A stretch of 15,319 nucleotides of DNA, from contig WJLA01000064.1 in NCBI GenBank assembly GCA_014728765.1, positions 1-15,319 of the forward strand, given 5' to 3'. The notes beneath the pieces were generated by a model. The model searched no databases and had not been told where the DNA came from. It saw only the letters and a program-made list of their open reading frames with translations. The stretch is from Candidatus Peregrinibacteria bacterium. Its GTDB lineage: Bacteria; Patescibacteriota; Gracilibacteria; UBA1369. Every line of letters begins with the position of its first letter. The stretch's first letter is position 1. Positions 13,194 to 15,319 of this stretch are shown one piece after another. A program made the translations under genes and the position numbers.

Positions 13194-14225
13194 TTATGCC
13201 GCTTTTGGTAAAGATTTACCTCCTCTTTTTTTGGCCAGTTTAATGATTTTTTTGTTGGGATCTTTTTCCCGTCCTTTTTTACGGGCCGTTTTTACAGCAT
13301 CCATTCCGATTTCTTTGACAGATCCAATTTGAACTTTTCTTCTTTTTTCAGCAAGTTTGGCAATTGCTCCGGTTAGTTTCGGATATTTTCTAACCAGTTT
13401 TCCAACTTTGAAAAGTGCTTTTGACGCTTTTCTTGCACCGGTTGTTTTTCTTGCTAATGCTGCAAATCTGGTTATTGTAGAAGCAATTCTTGCACCTTTG
13501 CTGCCGATTCTGGCAGTTGTTGCCGCCACCTTTCCTCCTTCTGCAACTGCACTGACAGTTCCACCTGTTACTAATCCCGCAACGGCGATAGCATCAAGTC
13601 CAAGATATGCTGTGGCTGCCGCTCCATGACTGATTCTTCCGGTGTTTGTTAAATGTTCTCCGGTCATTTTTTTTCCGTAGGCTGATTCTCCAAGCATTTT
13701 GATTGAACCAACAACCGGAATAACGTCAACACCTGCGGACATCATTTCAACTTTTTTTCTGGCATTTAAACTTTTTTCAATTTTATCAATGTTTAATACT
13801 GATCCGACATAAGCTGTTAAAGTATCTCTGAGTTTTTTGTCTTTGATGTTTTCAAAACGATTCATTTGTTCCTCTAAAAATTTGACCAAAGCATTTAGTG
13901 CTTCATAGTCTTGGTTTTTCTCTCTTAGTGTCGCAACGTGTTTTAATAAAGATGTTAATTGCGGTGTTAATTCATTTAAATATTCAGCAAGTTCAGGACT
14001 TGAGTTTTTAAATAATGAACCTACCGATTCTTGCAGTTCTTTAAAATCTTTGGGAGAAATATCTATATTTTCTTGGGCAATGATCTTTTCAAGATCAGTA
14101 AGATCTTTATCAATTTCGTTTTCGGGTTGATGTTCTTTTTGTTCTGATATTTGTTGTGCTTGTTCGGGGGAAAAATTTGTTGTTTCCGTTTTTGAGGGGT
14201 TATTTATTTCAGCTTGTTCTTTCAT
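13194..14225 (-). CDS. pre-toxin TG-like protein with basic C-terminus
   Basis: A 343-aa protein in three parts. Residues 1-60 are polar, Gln/Glu-rich and probably disordered. Residues 60-160 are helical and charged. From about 165, GVDVIPVVGSIKMLGESAYG followed by MTGEHLTNTGR resembles the pre-toxin TG segment (D-x-IPVVGD-x-K...TGE) that links delivery and toxin domains in polymorphic toxins, and an Ala/Gly-rich hydrophobic stretch (about 200-235) follows. The C-terminal 110 residues carry over 30 Lys/Arg and end KKRGGKSLPKAA, which would suit nucleic-acid binding. I cannot recognise a toxin fold or a neighbouring immunity gene, and there is no signal peptide. The start at 14223-14225 is chosen because the promoter lies inside the 36 codons that a start at 14333 would add. 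Confidence 0.75.
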   Translation of the reverse strand: MKEQAEINNPSKTETTNFSPEQAQQISEQKEHQPENEIDKDLTDLEKIIAQENIDISPKDFKELQESVGSLFKNSSPELAEYLNELTPQLTSLLKHVATLREKNQDYEALNALVKFLEEQMNRFENIKDKKLRDTLTAYVGSVLNIDKIEKSLNARKKVEMMSAGVDVIPVVGSIKMLGESAYGKKMTGEHLTNTGRISHGAAATAYLGLDAIAVAGLVTGGTVSAVAEGGKVAATTARIGSKGARIASTITRFAALARKTTGARKASKALFKVGKLVRKYPKLTGAIAKLAEKRRKVQIGSVKEIGMDAVKTARKKGREKDPNKKIIKLAKKRGGKSLPKAA

Positions 14226-14250
14226 GTTAATTTGATTATTTAATCTTATG

Positions 14251-14279
14251 ATTATATCATGAAAGTGGTCACATGACAA
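14251..14279 (-). promoter_or_regulatory. near-consensus promoter of the pre-toxin-like gene
   Basis: On the minus strand: TTGTCA (14274-14279), 17-bp spacer, TATAAT (14251-14256). Start predicted near 14244, leader about 20 nt, no Shine-Dalgarno. The -10 box is the centre of a palindrome ATGAT-TAT-ATCAT (14248-14260), and the spacer also carries TCATG-N10-CATGA, so repressor binding is conceivable. Confidence 0.75.
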
Positions 14280-14297
14280 ATATTGGCTAATATAATT

Positions 14298-14313
14298 ATT
14301 GATGGGAATCAAT
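14298..14313 (-). terminator. weak hairpin after the VIT-family gene
   Basis: On the minus strand ATTGAT-TCCC-ATCAAT forms a 6-bp stem with a 4-nt loop, starting 7 nt after the stop codon and followed by AATTATATT. It is AT-rich with no true U run, so termination would be poor. It is the only structure in the 94-bp gap besides the next promoter. Confidence 0.3.
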
Positions 14314-14319
14314 TGAATT

Positions 14320-15195
14320 TTACACTTCAACATTCAGAAACATTCTTACTCCAAGTCCGATAAGAAAGCTTAGGACTGCCACGCTGCCGCTAATGGTTAC
14401 CATTTCGAAAAATCTCTTTTTAAAATTGTAGTTTTTGGCAACTGAAATATAAAAATTAAAAATCGCAATTATGGTTATTACAATGGCACTGGTTGTAGCT
14501 AATGCAAAATAGATGTTTTCAAATAGAAAATAAGGCAAAATTAAAAAAACTACTGTAAAAATATATGCAACGCCAGTATAAATTGAAGATTTAAATGCTT
14601 GTTCCGATTCATCAGCTCTTTGTGACAAGTATTCTGAAGCCGCCATTGAAAGTGAGGCGGCAATACCGGTGATTAATCCTGCTACTCCGACCAATCTGGT
14701 ATTTTGAAGTGCGAAGGTTAGTCCTGCGAGAGTTCCGGTAATTTCTACCAAAGCGTCATTTAAACCGAGTACTGCAGATCCCACGAATTCCAATTTTTCT
14801 TCATTGATGCAGTTGATCAGGTCTTGTTCATGTCTTTCTTCGTCTTTGATGATTTCTTTGGCTTCAGGAATATGATCTATGAATTCTTCATAATTGATTT
14901 GCGCTCTGGCTTCTCCCGATTCCATTAATCTGATTCCAAATGTGAGGCCAAGTATTCGAGTGATCCAATAAAATTTGTTGATCTGCCAACGATTTGGTTT
15001 GACATCTTTATGTGTATATTTTTTCCAGAAATTATAATGTTTTAATTCGTCATCCGAAATTTTCTTTAAAATCTTTGAATTATCTTGATTTTTTGTTGCT
15101 TTGGCGAGGCGCTTGTAAATGATATGTTCACTAATTTCGCTTTTTTGAGCTATTAAAAGTTTTTCGCAGATGTCATCCGGCATTTTTTTGGTCAT
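14320..15195 (-). CDS. ferritin-like/VIT1-CCC1 fusion membrane protein (MbfA-type)
   Basis: A 291-aa protein joining an N-terminal ferritin-like (rubrerythrin-type) di-iron domain to a C-terminal VIT1/CCC1 iron/manganese transport domain, as in the membrane-bound ferritin MbfA. The first part has Glu23, Glu50-x2-His53 (DELKH), Glu103/Glu104 and Glu119-x2-His122 (DEERHEQ), a plausible di-iron set. The second part begins with GSAVLGLNDALVEITGTLAGLTFA (139-162), contains SMAASEYLSQRADES (183-197) and shows about five membrane segments. MbfA proteins export iron and protect against peroxide; that role is inferred here. The ATG at 15193-15195 follows a small membrane-protein gene by 12 nt; Met5 at 15183 is an alternative start. 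Confidence 0.9.
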   Translation of the reverse strand: MTKKMPDDICEKLLIAQKSEISEHIIYKRLAKATKNQDNSKILKKISDDELKHYNFWKKYTHKDVKPNRWQINKFYWITRILGLTFGIRLMESGEARAQINYEEFIDHIPEAKEIIKDEERHEQDLINCINEEKLEFVGSAVLGLNDALVEITGTLAGLTFALQNTRLVGVAGLITGIAASLSMAASEYLSQRADESEQAFKSSIYTGVAYIFTVVFLILPYFLFENIYFALATTSAIVITIIAIFNFYISVAKNYNFKKRFFEMVTISGSVAVLSFLIGLGVRMFLNVEV

Positions 15196-15207
15196 TATTT
15201 GCTGGTT

Positions 15208-15319
15208 TTAGAAAAATCCGTAGTATAAAAAAATTGCTGCAAACAATATTGAAAAAAATGTTTCTATATAAATCCAAAAGTTTGTATTTAAATAAGCTTT
15301 AACGAATTTCAATATTGGT
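15208..15319 (-). CDS. C-terminal end of a membrane protein, cut by the window edge
   Basis: Reading the minus strand from 15318 gives an open frame of 36 codons ending in TAA at 15208-15210. The visible C-terminus is hydrophobic and aromatic (FWIYIETFFSILFAAIFLYY, then GFF) and looks like one final transmembrane helix preceded by a short basic stretch. It ends 12 nt before the start of the VIT-family gene on the same strand, so they are probably cotranscribed. The family cannot be told from this fragment. Confidence 0.55.
   Translation of the reverse strand, partial: PILKFVKAYLNTNFWIYIETFFSILFAAIFLYYGFF

Noticed and set aside
13357..13629. Plus-strand frame rich in Ala, Val and Pro opposite the pre-toxin-like gene.
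   Set aside because: It is the antisense of the Ala/Gly-rich segment and has no start context, promoter or family resemblance.
14226..14333. Start of the pre-toxin-like protein at 14333.
   Set aside because: The extension contains the near-consensus promoter and overlaps the preceding gene; the ATG at 14225 fits the predicted mRNA.

Overview
This is a 15.3 kb chromosomal window, AT-rich (roughly one third G+C by eye), densely packed and mostly transcribed on the minus strand. Only two genes (2322-2813 and 3805-5031) lie on the plus strand. No rRNA, tRNA, CRISPR array, insertion sequence or phage gene was seen. The content suggests a small-genome bacterium, plausibly of the Patescibacteria/CPR (for example a Peregrinibacteria-like lineage): an archaeal-type class I aldolase next to tpiA, many short orphan proteins, and large overlapping gene clusters. 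This assignment is inference from gene content. UGA acts as a normal stop (several ATGA/TGATG junctions, and full-length conserved enzymes without in-frame TGA), so the UGA=Gly code of Gracilibacteria/Absconditabacteria does not apply. Almost no gene has a Shine-Dalgarno sequence; starts are preceded by A/T-rich stretches, and the promoters I find (TTGACT/TATAAT type) imply leaders of 0-25 nt.

Layout. 17-2153 (minus): lgt heads a five-gene cluster whose other four members (204, 72, 84 and 86 aa) are unrecognised. 2154-2321: a divergent promoter region containing a 9-bp inverted repeat that overlaps both -35 boxes. 2322-2813 (plus): an orphan gene with higher G+C and a real Shine-Dalgarno. 2858-3736 (minus): an EamA-type transporter. 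3737-3804: a divergent promoter region. 3805-5031 (plus): a protein with two degenerate class III nucleotide-cyclase domains whose surviving catalytic residues look complementary. 5015-13122 (minus): an apparently continuous eleven-gene cluster: CDP-alcohol phosphatidyltransferase, TVP38/TMEM64 membrane protein, FAD/NAD(P) disulfide oxidoreductase, Fe-type superoxide dismutase, IMPase/FBPase-family phosphatase, class I aldolase, triose-phosphate isomerase, a helical-repeat protein of Bacteroidetes appearance, MsrB, a MazG-like pyrophosphohydrolase, and an acidic orphan. 13194-14225 (minus): a protein with a central segment resembling the pre-toxin TG linker of polymorphic toxins and a strongly basic C-terminus, under its own near-consensus promoter. 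14320-15195 (minus): a ferritin-like/VIT (MbfA-type) iron membrane protein, preceded by the C-terminal end of a small membrane protein running off the window.

Two themes run through the large cluster. One is central carbon: aldolase and triose-phosphate isomerase joined to an IMPase-family protein that may be the fructose-1,6-bisphosphatase. The other is redox and iron stress: SodB, MsrB, the TVP38-linked disulfide oxidoreductase, the house-cleaning pyrophosphohydrolase and, nearby, the MbfA-like protein. The most unusual items are the double cyclase-like protein, the pre-toxin-like protein, the compositionally distinct plus-strand orphan, and the non-canonical loop 6 of the triose-phosphate isomerase.
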